Positions 25,601-33,011 of a DNA stretch of 57,609 nucleotides are shown here, in pieces. A program made the translations under genes and the position numbers. Position 1 is the first letter of the stretch. The number at the start of each line of letters is the position of its first letter. The notes under the pieces were generated by a model. The model saw nothing but the letters and a program-made list of their open reading frames with translations, ran no database searches and was not told the origin of the DNA. The DNA comes from an uncultured Clostridia bacterium (GTDB lineage Bacteria; Bacillota; Clostridia; Oscillospirales; Acutalibacteraceae). The stretch lies in assembly GCA_946184925.1 (NCBI GenBank), contig CAMHHL010000004.1, positions 1-57,609 of the forward strand, read 5' to 3'.

Positions 25601-26620
25601 GCCCGATCTGCTCATCCATGCTAGGAATTTTTCAAAATCCTTTGGATTGTCGATTGCGTCCTTGACCGACGTTGGAACCGTCACGCCGACGAGCCTTGCC
25701 GCAAGCCTGATTGTCGGCTGCATGTTCTCGAAGGTTGAGTTAACTGTTGCGTAGGTTTCGCTGAGCTTTGCGTCATCATACGCCTTTTTCTCAGCCTCGA
25801 GAGCCGCCTTGCTCGCTTTGAGACTGGTGAGTGTGCTCTCGTGAGCCGCCTTTGCCGCCTGAGCTTTTGTCAGTGCTGTTGAGGCTGTGCCCAGCTGAGA
25901 GTTAACCTCACTTTGCTTTGCGTTGAGCTCGCTCTCGCTGTCCTCGAGCTTCTTTTTTCCCTCGGAGAGCTTTCGCGCCGATTCGTCTATCTTGTCCTGA
26001 GCCTCGCCGAGGCTTTCGTTTGTTTTGGATAGGATTTTGGCGTTAATCCTGTCGATTTTCTTTTGGTTTAGGCGGATTTCAACGCTGTCCTCGATTATGC
26101 CGTTCGCCGAAACTCTCGCCACGCCTTCGCGACGCTCAAGATACGGACAGATTGTCTTTTCAACAAATTCAGATAGCTCCTTGATGTCTTTGCCCTTGTA
26201 GTTGACATTTGCGTACAGTGTGGCAACCATGTCCATATTGATTTCCAATATATTCGGTGTGCCGCAGCCCTCGGGGAGAGACATGGAGTTGACTGTCTTT
26301 GACACGCGAACGAGTGCAGAGTCCATGTCGGTGTCGTCAACAAAGCTCAGCACAACCATGCTGTAGTTGTTCGATGAAGTGCTGTTGACTTTTTCAACGC
26401 CGCTTATGGTGCCGAGAGTGCTCTCCATGGTTTCGGTGATGTCTTTTTCGACCTTCTCGGACGAAGCGCCTATTTCGGTAGTGATTACCGCCATGTATGG
26501 CAGCTCGAGCTCCGGCAGAAGGTCGGTTTTCATCGAGCTTAGGCTAACGAAGCCTATAACAAGCACAATGATGATTGTGACTATCATGAAATACGGTTTT
26601 TTAACAAAAAATCTTGTCAT
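22688..26620 (-). CDS. RND-family efflux transporter with embedded coiled-coil hairpin
   Basis: A 1310-residue AcrB-like permease, longer than the usual 1020-1050. It has the RND plan: TM1 (10-28), an extracytoplasmic domain, TM2-6 (about 590-760), a second extracytoplasmic domain, and TM8-12. Motif GLCISIGMLVDNSVVVMENI matches the RND TM4 proton-relay region, with one Asp visible. A Lys/Glu/Ala-rich antiparallel coiled coil replaces part of the first porter domain (about 195-455). No membrane-fusion protein or outer-membrane channel is encoded nearby, consistent with a Gram-positive exporter similar in concept to SwrC/YerP. The substrate is unknown; drug, lipid or peptide export are options. 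It has its own promoter and terminator. Confidence 0.92.
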   Translation of the reverse strand: MTRFFVKKPYFMIVTIIIVLVIGFVSLSSMKTDLLPELELPYMAVITTEIGASSEKVEKDITETMESTLGTISGVEKVNSTSSNNYSMVVLSFVDDTDMDSALVRVSKTVNSMSLPEGCGTPNILEINMDMVATLYANVNYKGKDIKELSEFVEKTICPYLERREGVARVSANGIIEDSVEIRLNQKKIDRINAKILSKTNESLGEAQDKIDESARKLSEGKKKLEDSESELNAKQSEVNSQLGTASTALTKAQAAKAAHESTLTSLKASKAALEAEKKAYDDAKLSETYATVNSTFENMQPTIRLAARLVGVTVPTSVKDAIDNPKDFEKFLAWMSRSGYGDQVEELSAEKLEQLYNIAAVRIPQIETEISNLEIEIKAQEAVVGALEKQTAGIDEKQSAATSSGYGAAAEFGAGKAQIASAKSEIEKAEKELTEAQKKLSDSIEAARKNSNLDSLLTLDTLSNLISAQNFSMPAGYVKDKNDTQWLVEINESFKTPDELKKLVLTKLSGIGNIRLGSVADVTVIDNVGEAYSKVNGNDAVMLSVYKAGTANTSTVSDGILNAFSELEEKYKGLSFTKMMNQGEYISRIIGTVLSSILMGAVLAIIVLALFLKSFKPTVVVAFSIPFSVMFALIIMYFSGININVMSLAGLCISIGMLVDNSVVVMENIFRLRQKGIPAPRAAVQGTKQVAAPIIASTATTICVFLPMVYTTGMIAQLMIPFAFTISYALVASLIVALTVVPTLGSLLLKKAKPRKQNWFDKLKNLYARSLDFSLRHKALPIIVAILLLGLSIWQTFVTGIVMIDSTESNQISVTLELDEEIKKDEAFKTADKVMDAIMKIDGVDKVSALDGGTGLMSSIIGQGITENYSTFSFNVLTEENVKNTGDYKRIRQQIEENTKDIKCEKITASSSAMGSMSTLADNGLTVNIYGDDTEKLIEISKDIMKLTESIKGVKSADNGIASSDRTLRLSINRNKAAQYGLTVAQIFQQIAEKAATEKTALTLRYNDRDADVNIIDETDALTYENIMKMKLTATIKNSEGQDEVKTYRLSKFATASDGYTMSSITRENQRTYLAVKAEIGDDENAALLNRQLEKKLEKYKAPDGYEVEIAGSSIQINDMITQMAQAILLGFLLIYLIMVAQFQSFLAPFIVIFTVPLAFTGGMLGLRIFGMTISAISLMGFMILMGTVVNNGIVFVDYANKLRMKGVGKRLALIETGKTRMRPILMTALTTILSMSVMVFSQDAGNAIQRSMAVVVCIGLLYSTLMTLYIVPVMYDILYRKQPKEIDTGDDLDDEADETSDLLAQMNN

Positions 26621-26668
26621 ATGTTTTCCTCATTTCAGGCATTACATTGCAAACAAGTTATATATGAA

Positions 26669-26697
26669 AGTCTACCATACATTATCGTTCCGGTCAA
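26669..26697 (-). promoter_or_regulatory. Promoter of the RND gene
   Basis: On the minus strand TTGACC and TAGACT are 17 bases apart, 48 bases before the start codon. The -10 box is weak. Confidence 0.6.
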
Positions 26698-26755
26698 GAA
26701 TTAAAAATGTAAGAAAATAAACTTTTTTGCGATTATGTTCACATAAATTGTTGTC

Positions 26756-26784
26756 TTGACCGCAAAGATATAGTGTGTTATCAT
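26756..26784 (+). promoter_or_regulatory. Promoter of the C_GCAxxG_C_C gene
   Basis: TTGACC and TATCAT are 17 bases apart, 36 bases before the ATG at 26821, divergent from the RND promoter. Confidence 0.65.
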
Positions 26785-26820
26785 TTTATTGTATTTATAT
26801 AATTGAAAGGGCAAAACGCT

Positions 26821-27198
26821 ATGGATAAAAAGGAAATCGCAGTAAATTATAAGCACAACGGCTGCAACTGCTGCCAGGCGGTTCTCGCGGCGTATTCCGA
26901 CGAGCTCGACCTTACCCTTGATGACGCAAAAAAGCTCGGCTCCGCGTTCGGACTCGGAATGGGCAATATGATGGGCAATTGCGGAGCTCTCTGCGGCGCT
27001 CAAATGGTGCTCGGAATGAGGGAGTACGGCTCATCTCCCGTAGGTGCAAAGGCACGCGCCTTGCTCACCGACTTTACCGACAAATGCGGCGCCAATATCT
27101 GCGCCGACATAAAGGGTATTTTAACGGGAAAAGTACTTTGCTCCTGCGACGACTGCGTGCGCAACGCCGTCGACGCTCTCGAGAAGGTGAGCGGTTGA
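26821..27198 (+). CDS. C_GCAxxG_C_C family putative redox protein
   Basis: A 125-residue Cys-rich protein (11 Cys). It shows the family pattern: N-terminal CNCCQAVL, central GNMMGNCGALCGAQMVLG, then KCGANICADI and a C-terminal CSCDDC. The family is regarded as probable redox-active or metal-binding proteins of anaerobes, with no proven reaction. ATG 26821 is chosen with GAAAGGG as ribosome-binding site. The stop codon ends two bases before the HD-hydrolase ATG, so the two are cotranscribed. Confidence 0.85.
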   Translation: MDKKEIAVNYKHNGCNCCQAVLAAYSDELDLTLDDAKKLGSAFGLGMGNMMGNCGALCGAQMVLGMREYGSSPVGAKARALLTDFTDKCGANICADIKGILTGKVLCSCDDCVRNAVDALEKVSG

Positions 27199-27199
27199 T

Positions 27200-27784
27200 A
27201 TGGACGAGCGACTGAGAAAGCAGCTCGATTTCGCGTTATATATTGACAAGGAGAAAAACGTTCTGCGCCAAACCCGCCTTTCAGGTCACGGACGGCGTGA
27301 AAACGACGCCGAGCATGCCTGGCATATGGCGATTATGGCTTATTTGCTCCGTGAATATTCAAACAGCGAGGTGGATATCGCAAAGGTTATGATGATGTGC
27401 CTGATTCACGATATTGTCGAGATTGAAGCAGGTGACACCTACGCCTATGATTCCGAAAACCTGAAAAGTCAGAAGGAGCGAGAGGACGCGGCAAAGCAGA
27501 GGATTTATTCGCGTCTCCCGGACGACCAGCGCGACGAGTTGATTGCGCTTTTTGACGAGTTTGAGGAGTATTCAACCCCGGAGTCGAAGTTCGCTCACAC
27601 TATGGACAATCTTCAGCCGATTATGCTCAACAACAGCAACGGCGGCAGCGATTGGCTCGAGCATGACGTAAGCTCCGCGCAGGTCTATGACCGCCAGAAA
27701 AAAAGCGCCCTCGGTTCCGAAAAGCTGTATGAGGTTATCGACGGCATTATTCAGGATAATATCAAAAAAGGAAGCCTTAGGTGA
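27200..27784 (+). CDS. HD-domain phosphohydrolase, YfbR-like
   Basis: A 194-residue soluble protein of the HD_3 type. The metal-binding residues are visible in NDAEHAWHMAIMAYLL and in CLIHDIVEIEAGDTYAYD, with a later Asp in FAHTMDNLQP. This arrangement matches the YfbR/5'-deoxynucleotidase-like group, which hydrolyses deoxynucleoside monophosphates, although many members are untested. It follows the Cys-rich protein with almost no spacer, using GAAGGTGAG in the end of that gene as ribosome-binding site. It may belong to nucleotide-pool control; the substrate is inferred. Confidence 0.88.
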   Translation: MDERLRKQLDFALYIDKEKNVLRQTRLSGHGRRENDAEHAWHMAIMAYLLREYSNSEVDIAKVMMMCLIHDIVEIEAGDTYAYDSENLKSQKEREDAAKQRIYSRLPDDQRDELIALFDEFEEYSTPESKFAHTMDNLQPIMLNNSNGGSDWLEHDVSSAQVYDRQKKSALGSEKLYEVIDGIIQDNIKKGSLR

Positions 27785-27826
27785 AGTTGCAATCGGTGTT
27801 TGATAAATAATTGATGGGGTGTTAAC

Positions 27827-27934
27827 ATGAAAGTATTGCTTAAAATTTCATCAATACTGCTGCCGCTTGTGCTTGTTTTCTGTATGTTTCAGGCAGGCAG
27901 GATATATGAAAGCCGTACGCTTGCCGCAGATTAA
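27827..27934 (+). CDS. Small hydrophobic protein (35 residues)
   Basis: ATG 27827 follows GATGGGGTG at good spacing and opens a 35-residue frame with a basic start (MKVLLK), a hydrophobic segment through VLVFCMFQ and a polar tail. It reads like a single membrane anchor or a lone signal peptide. It could be a functional small membrane protein or the remnant of a lost exported protein. Confidence 0.45.
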   Translation: MKVLLKISSILLPLVLVFCMFQAGRIYESRTLAAD

Positions 27935-27977
27935 AAAAGCAATTTCTAAAGAGAAACTGACCTTTTTACTAAAATCG

Positions 27978-28006
27978 TTGAAATTTTAAAAAGTTTATAT
28001 TACAAT
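27978..28006 (+). promoter_or_regulatory. Sigma-A promoter of the S41 peptidase gene
   Basis: TTGAAA and TACAAT are 17 bases apart, 45 bases before the ATG at 28052. Confidence 0.75.
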
Positions 28007-28051
28007 ATAAAGGTATCGCAAATACTTGCGAAAAAACTATAGGAGGACATT

Positions 28052-30130
28052 ATGAAATTTAAGTTCAAAAGAGTAATAAGCGTATTTCTAGCGGCGCTTA
28101 TATGTTCGACGCTCGGCGTCAGTGTACAGGCAAAGTCCGTGAAGAAGTACGTAAAATCATTAACAGTGAAGTCTAAAGCAACTATCACAATTCCTGCCGA
28201 TAAAAAAACGGTGACTAAATCCTATACCGTCAAGGTAAAGGTTAAAGGCAACGCTTCCAAGAAGTTCACGGCTAAGTCGAACAATACTTCCGTAGCGTCG
28301 GTAAAAGTCAGCGGAAGTAAAATCAAGGTTACCGCGAAAAAGACAGGCGTAGCCAAGATTACCGTTAAGACCAAGGCTAAAAACGCTAAGGGCAAGAAGC
28401 TCAGCAAAATCCTCACCGTTACCGTGAAAAAGACGCTTAAACCTCTACAGCCCGACGAGATTAAAGAAAAAGAGGGCGAAATCACCGAGGAGAACATAAC
28501 TTGGTATAACTATGAAGGCGGAAAGATAAATAAAGCCGAAAATCCCGTTTACTTCTCGTCCGAATATCCCGACGTTCCGTTTGTATCAGACAGCTTTGTT
28601 ATCAAGACATTTCTTGAAATGTTACAATTTGACCCTGATTGTAAAGTTGTAAATGTCGCGGACGGACTTATCCGTACCTACAATCTGCCTATGGGTACGT
28701 TTATCGACTTCGATTACAAGAATAAGATTCTGTATTTCAGCGACTATACATCTACGCTTGTCGTAAACGGCGATTATATGGTATTTAACCCATTCGGAAT
28801 AGGCGCAATGAAAAAAGGCCCGTTTTATAAGGTGTCTGATAAGGATATATACCACGGCGGCAATCCTATTGCCGTAACCTTTGCGTATAACGAGGTTCCG
28901 ATGCTCAAAAACGGCAACGATTTCCTTATCCCGCTCCAGACCTTTTCCGATTTCTTTATGTCATTTACAGGTCAGTTCGCAAGCTATAACGGCAAGGCTA
29001 TATTCTTTACGGATAACAGTCTTGCGAATAACCCGCAGAAAAAAGAGTTTTATGACCTTTACCGCGACTCTGTAAAGACCGATAAAATCTCATCCGCTCT
29101 TGCGCAGGTCAACTACTATGAGTTTTGTAATGCTCTCGACGCGCACTACGGTTTACAGGCTGCTCACAATATCGGCTCCTTTAACGAGTATTTCAACCGT
29201 ATGGGAATCAAGAAAAGAATGCTTTCCACAGATCTCGCAACGATTGAAATGGCTCAGCAGGACGTTTCTACAATGCTGTTCGAGGACTTCCACAGCGGCT
29301 CGGGAATGCAGTCGGTATTCCTCAGCGAGCCCATTGAATACCAGTCTAAGTTAAGCCCCGGTTACTTAAATCGTATGTACAATGATCAGGAAATCCAAAA
29401 AGCCCGAAAAAAAGCTCTGGGAACATTTGGTGAGGATTTCACGGCTTACGAGCGTTTAGGTGACACAGTGTATATTACATTCGACTCCTTTAAAATGGAT
29501 CCAACGATGGTCTCGTATATGTCCGAGGGCTATGAGCCGAAACCGGACAAAGATGATACAATCGCGCTCTTTGCCTATGCTCTCAAACGCCTGCAAAACG
29601 AGGATAAGGACGTCAAGAACGTTGTCATTGACCTCGCGTCCAACGGCGGCGGTGCTGTTTTGGCAGGCGGATACGCAATTCAGGCAATCTGCGGTCAGTG
29701 CAATATCGATATTCAGAACCCGGTAACATGGGCTGTCCATCAGTGTGTACTGGATTTTGACCTTAACTTTGACGGTAAATATGACGAGAACGACAAGTCT
29801 ATACTTGGTTTGGGCAAAAACGTGGCGGTTAATATCTCCGGCGCTTCCTTCTCCTGCGGCAACCTGCTCCCGAATGCTCTTGACCAGCTCGACGACAGGA
29901 TTCTCCTCATCGGCCAGCAGAGTGGCGGCGGAGCTTGCACTGTCGGCTATCTCTCGACCGCTATCGGCTCAACGATGCAGATTTCGAGCGAGTACCGTTT
30001 GTCCACGATGAAGAACGGCTATATCCGAGATATTGACGGCGGTATCGCTCCCGATATATATTTAAGTATAAACAGATTGTTCGACAGAGAGTATATCAAC
30101 AATCTCTTAAACGAACAGTTTGCCGATTAA
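28052..30130 (+). CDS. Secreted S41-family peptidase-like protein with Lys-rich Ig-like domain
   Basis: A 692-residue exported protein. The signal peptide (MKFKFKRVISVFLAAL) is cut near QAKS. Residues 30-135 are an extremely Lys-rich Ig-like module. A copper-amine-oxidase-N/stalk-like beta region seems to follow (about 160-330). The S41 domain occupies about 440-680, with ERLGDTVYITFDSF, NVVIDLASNGGG, NISGASFSCGN (candidate nucleophile Ser601) and IGQQSGGGACTVG. The usual CtpA Lys is absent and the GxxSGGG form resembles tricorn/IRBP-like S41B members. It probably cleaves or binds peptides outside the cell; activity is untested. The AGGAGG ribosome-binding site is clear. Confidence 0.85.
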   Translation: MKFKFKRVISVFLAALICSTLGVSVQAKSVKKYVKSLTVKSKATITIPADKKTVTKSYTVKVKVKGNASKKFTAKSNNTSVASVKVSGSKIKVTAKKTGVAKITVKTKAKNAKGKKLSKILTVTVKKTLKPLQPDEIKEKEGEITEENITWYNYEGGKINKAENPVYFSSEYPDVPFVSDSFVIKTFLEMLQFDPDCKVVNVADGLIRTYNLPMGTFIDFDYKNKILYFSDYTSTLVVNGDYMVFNPFGIGAMKKGPFYKVSDKDIYHGGNPIAVTFAYNEVPMLKNGNDFLIPLQTFSDFFMSFTGQFASYNGKAIFFTDNSLANNPQKKEFYDLYRDSVKTDKISSALAQVNYYEFCNALDAHYGLQAAHNIGSFNEYFNRMGIKKRMLSTDLATIEMAQQDVSTMLFEDFHSGSGMQSVFLSEPIEYQSKLSPGYLNRMYNDQEIQKARKKALGTFGEDFTAYERLGDTVYITFDSFKMDPTMVSYMSEGYEPKPDKDDTIALFAYALKRLQNEDKDVKNVVIDLASNGGGAVLAGGYAIQAICGQCNIDIQNPVTWAVHQCVLDFDLNFDGKYDENDKSILGLGKNVAVNISGASFSCGNLLPNALDQLDDRILLIGQQSGGGACTVGYLSTAIGSTMQISSEYRLSTMKNGYIRDIDGGIAPDIYLSINRLFDREYINNLLNEQFAD

Positions 30131-30160
30131 GAAACCAAAAACTAAGATTATAGCTTATTC

Positions 30161-30192
30161 GGAACCGTCCTGTCGGGCGGTTTCGATTTTTT
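30161..30192 (+). terminator. Terminator of the S41 gene
   Basis: A 10-bp stem (GGAACCGTCC with GGGCGGTTTC, including wobbles) and TGTC loop are followed by a TTTTTT run. Confidence 0.85.
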
Positions 30193-30232
30193 ACTTTGTA
30201 TGACGGGCATAACAATGCTCTGTAATCAAATA

Positions 30233-30261
30233 TTGACACCTTTTGCGGCATATTATAAAAT
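30233..30261 (+). promoter_or_regulatory. Promoter of the metallophosphoesterase-ApbE operon
   Basis: A consensus TTGACA and TAAAAT are 17 bases apart, 22 bases before the ATG at 30284. Confidence 0.75.
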
Positions 30262-30283
30262 ATATGTATTAAAGGAGATTGCC

Positions 30284-31090
30284 ATGTCTGACAAAGCGGT
30301 AAAAACTGAATACAGAGTGAAGCGCGGCGAATTGAGCGGACTGCGGCTCGCGCTCGTCGCGGATTTGCATGAGCGCAACGCCGACGATATCGCGGAATTG
30401 CTCGAGAATGCAAAACCGGATATAATCGCTGTTGCCGGCGACACTCTGGAGCGCTATTACGGTGACAAGCGCAGCGAGAGCGCCGGGGAAAAATTCAATA
30501 TTATCAGATGGCTTGTAATAAACATCGCCTATTACTTCAACGAGCTGCTCGGGCTTTTTACGCGCGGACGTAACCTTCCCGATGATGAGAATTCTTTCCG
30601 ATTTCTCGAGCGTGCCGCAGGCGTTGCTCCGGTGTTCATGAGCCTCGGAAATCACGAAGAGAAGCTTAACTCTGAGGATTACAAACGTCTTTGCTACCTC
30701 GGAATTCACCTGCTTGACAACTCCGACGAGGTTATTTATTTAAAGGGCAAAAAGCTGAGAATAGGCGGACTTTCGAGCGAGCCTGACCTTGACTGGCTTG
30801 GGAGCTACGCGAAGAAGGACGGCTTTCGCTTGCTTTTGTGTCACCATCCCGAGTATTTTGTCAGGTTTGCGGGGAATGAGAGCGCCGATTTTGTGCTCTC
30901 CGGTCACGCCCACGGCGGTCAGGTCAGGATAGGCGGGCGTGGTATTATCTCTCCCGGTCAGGGCTTCCTGCCAAAGTACACAAAGGGGATTTACGAAAAT
31001 CGCCTTGCGGTTTCCGCAGGCTGTTCAAATCCCGTGAATGTTCCGCGGATAAACAATCCGCGCGAGCTCGTGATTATAGATTTTGAATGA
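30284..31090 (+). CDS. Calcineurin-like metallophosphoesterase
   Basis: A 268-residue protein with all the metal-binding blocks of the family: ALVADLHE (DxH), AVAGDTLE (GD), SLGNHEE (GNHE), LLCHHPE and VLSGHAHGGQ. A short hydrophobic segment near residues 72-90 (IIRWLVINIAYYF) suggests membrane contact. The C-terminus resembles YkuE/YaeI-type phosphodiesterases that act on lipid phosphates. ATG 30284 follows AAAGGAG. It ends 6 bases before apbE, so it belongs to that operon. The substrate is unknown. Confidence 0.88.
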   Translation: MSDKAVKTEYRVKRGELSGLRLALVADLHERNADDIAELLENAKPDIIAVAGDTLERYYGDKRSESAGEKFNIIRWLVINIAYYFNELLGLFTRGRNLPDDENSFRFLERAAGVAPVFMSLGNHEEKLNSEDYKRLCYLGIHLLDNSDEVIYLKGKKLRIGGLSSEPDLDWLGSYAKKDGFRLLLCHHPEYFVRFAGNESADFVLSGHAHGGQVRIGGRGIISPGQGFLPKYTKGIYENRLAVSAGCSNPVNVPRINNPRELVIIDFE

Positions 31091-31096
31091 GGAACT

Positions 31097-32098
31097 ATGA
31101 AAAGATTTTTGGTGATAATAATTGCCGTTGCGGCGCTTTTGTGTTCCTGCTCACCCGGCGGCGGAACAGGAAAGGTGCAGTTCTACGCGATGGATACATA
31201 TATGACGGTTACAGTGTACGGCGAAAACGCCGAAAAGCTCGCAAAAAAGGCAGAAAAGCGAGTGCATGAGCTTGATTCAGCTCTCACTGCTGTCGGCGAA
31301 AGCAGCGAGCTTTGCAAGCTCAACAAAAGCGGTTCCGCCGTGCTCGGCGCGGAGACCTATGAAGCGGTTTCGAAGGCTTTACGGTTTTACAATCTTACCG
31401 ACGGCGCGTTCAACCCGGCGCTTTTTCCGCTGACTGAGCTTTGGGGCTTTTCTACCGGAAACTACCGCGTGCCATCGGACGGTGAAATAAAAAAAGCCCT
31501 CGCCCTCACGGACGCTGACACGGTGAAAACTAACGAAAAAACGCACGAGGTGAACCTCGGCAAAAAGGGCATGAGACTTGACCTCGGCGGCATAGGCAAG
31601 GGCTACACCTCGTCTGTGCTTGCCGAGATGATCAAGAGCACCGGAAGCTCTGCGATAATTAATCTCGGCGGTAATGTCCAGACGGTCGGCAAAAAGCCCG
31701 ACGGCTCCGACTGGAGAGTTGCGGTTGAACACCCCGACAGCTCCGAAAAATACCTCGGAACCATTTCGGTGGACGAAAAAGCGGTAATTACCTCCGGCGG
31801 CTATGAGCGCAATTTTACCGAAAACGGAAAGACCTATCACCACATACTCGACCCCGAAACCGGAAAGCCTGCCGAAAGCGGACTGAAATCCGTGACAATA
31901 TGCTCTCCGGACGGAACGCTTGCCGACGCGCTCTCAACCGCACTGTTCGTCATGGGAGAGAAGAAGGCTGTCGAGTTCTGGCGGCGGAGCGGTGACTTCG
32001 GGATTATCCTGTTCACCGATGACGACAGACTGATTGTCTCCGAGGATATTGCAGGGAGCTTCAGCTCGGATATGAATTTTGAAACAGTGAGAAGATAA
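31097..32098 (+). CDS. apbE: FAD:protein FMN transferase (ApbE-like lipoprotein)
   Basis: A 333-residue lipoprotein (lipobox LLCSCS) that covalently attaches FMN from FAD to Ser/Thr residues of exported target proteins. Motifs are the N-terminal AMDTYMTVTVYG, GAFNPALFPLTELWGF, the flavin-binding LDLGGIGKGYTSSV, NLGGNVQTVG, ITSGGYERNF, HHILDPETGKPA and the C-terminal TADALSTAL-like segment (LADALSTALFVMG). The stop codon shares its last base with the next start. ApbE with NusG_II and a Gx transporter is a recurrent set linked to flavin-based extracytoplasmic electron transfer. Confidence 0.95.
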   Translation: MKRFLVIIIAVAALLCSCSPGGGTGKVQFYAMDTYMTVTVYGENAEKLAKKAEKRVHELDSALTAVGESSELCKLNKSGSAVLGAETYEAVSKALRFYNLTDGAFNPALFPLTELWGFSTGNYRVPSDGEIKKALALTDADTVKTNEKTHEVNLGKKGMRLDLGGIGKGYTSSVLAEMIKSTGSSAIINLGGNVQTVGKKPDGSDWRVAVEHPDSSEKYLGTISVDEKAVITSGGYERNFTENGKTYHHILDPETGKPAESGLKSVTICSPDGTLADALSTALFVMGEKKAVEFWRRSGDFGIILFTDDDRLIVSEDIAGSFSSDMNFETVRR

Positions 32099-32457
32099 TG
32101 AAGAAAAAGGATTTTATACTCATTGCCGTTTTGATTGTTATTGCGGCGCTCTCATGGCTCATTTTCAGTCCCAAGGGCGGCGCAGGCGGAACCCTTGTTG
32201 TTACGCTCGGTGGCGACCGTTACGGAACCTATCCCATGAGCGAAAACACCGAGCTTGTGATTGAGTCGGAGCTCGGGGAAAATACTATTGTGATAGAAAA
32301 CGGGGAAGCGTACTTCAAGAACGCGGACTGCAAGGACAAATACTGCGAAAAGCAGGGCAGGATTTCGCACGGCGGCGAGAGCATTGTGTGTCTTCCGCAC
32401 AGGTTGGTTGCCGAGGTGGTTTCCGAGCGGACGGAAGTCGACGCGGTGGCGAGGTAA
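32098..32457 (+). CDS. NusG domain II-containing membrane-anchored protein
   Basis: A 119-residue protein: one N-terminal transmembrane anchor (FILIAVLIVIAALSWLIF) then an extracytoplasmic NusG_II (PF07009) beta-barrel. The family's Cys pattern is present in DCKDKYCEKQG and SIVCLPHRLV. Despite the name it is not a transcription factor. In many Firmicutes it sits between apbE and a Gx-family transporter and is thought to serve flavin-linked redox proteins at the membrane. Its start overlaps the apbE stop (TAATG). Confidence 0.88.
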   Translation: MKKKDFILIAVLIVIAALSWLIFSPKGGAGGTLVVTLGGDRYGTYPMSENTELVIESELGENTIVIENGEAYFKNADCKDKYCEKQGRISHGGESIVCLPHRLVAEVVSERTEVDAVAR

Positions 32458-32460
32458 AAT

Positions 32461-32940
32461 ATGGCAAAAAAGGTTGCGACAGTCGGAGTTTTTACGGCTC
32501 TGGCTATGATTTTCGGATATATAGAGGCGATTTTGCCGCTGAATATCGGTGTGCCGGGTGTAAAGCTCGGAATTGCTAACATCGTTACAGTCGTAGCGAT
32601 TTACAAAATCGGTGTAAAGGAAGCTGCGGTAATCTCGCTTTTGAGAATTGTACTGATTGGAATTCTGTTCGGCAGTGCGGTTTCTCTCGTCTACAGCCTT
32701 ACCGGCGGCGTGCTGAGCTTTGTCGGAATGGTGATTTGCAAGCGCTGGTTCTCCGAGGCAGGCGTGAGTGTTGTCGGCGGCGTTCTCCACAACCTGGGGC
32801 AGATTTCAGCCGCGGCTCTTATGCTCGGCAGTGCCGGTGTGTTCGGCTATCTCCCGGTTTTGATTGTGTCGGGAGTTGTGACCGGTCTCCTGATTGGTGT
32901 AGGCGCGATGTTTGTGAACAGGGCGCTGGGGAATAGGTGA
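32461..32940 (+). CDS. Gx transporter family membrane protein (Hpr_I type)
   Basis: A 159-residue integral membrane protein with five to six hydrophobic segments. Recognisable pieces are VGVFTALAMIFGYIEAILP, PGVKLGIANIVTV and VYSLTGGVLSFVGM. The family (PF07456) is often named heptaprenyl diphosphate synthase component I, but its ECF S-component-like architecture suggests transport of a small substrate, possibly flavin or quinone-related. It starts four bases after the NusG_II gene and closes the operon. Substrate is inferred only from context. Confidence 0.87.
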   Translation: MAKKVATVGVFTALAMIFGYIEAILPLNIGVPGVKLGIANIVTVVAIYKIGVKEAAVISLLRIVLIGILFGSAVSLVYSLTGGVLSFVGMVICKRWFSEAGVSVVGGVLHNLGQISAAALMLGSAGVFGYLPVLIVSGVVTGLLIGVGAMFVNRALGNR

Positions 32941-32948
32941 AAGCTGAA

Positions 32949-32996
32949 AGTCGTAAGTGGTAAGTTTTGCCCGACCAAAACTTACCACTTACAACT
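32949..32996. terminator. Long inverted repeat after the Gx transporter gene
   Basis: Arms of 21 bases match at 20 positions (core GTAAGTGGTAAGTTTTG and its complement) around a 6-base loop. It resembles the GTTGTAA-type heptad repeats of this genome folded into a hairpin. It may act as a terminator for the convergent genes on both sides, although no T run follows. Confidence 0.6.
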
Positions 32997-33011
32997 TCCT
33001 GATTACAACTC

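Noticed and set aside
32098..32457. NusG transcription factor
   Set aside because: The protein has a membrane anchor and only the NusG_II-type barrel with its Cys motif; it lies in an apbE operon.
32949..32996. Riboswitch or structured regulatory RNA
   Set aside because: It is a simple near-perfect hairpin between convergent genes made of the common GTAAGT-type repeat, better explained as repeat or terminator.
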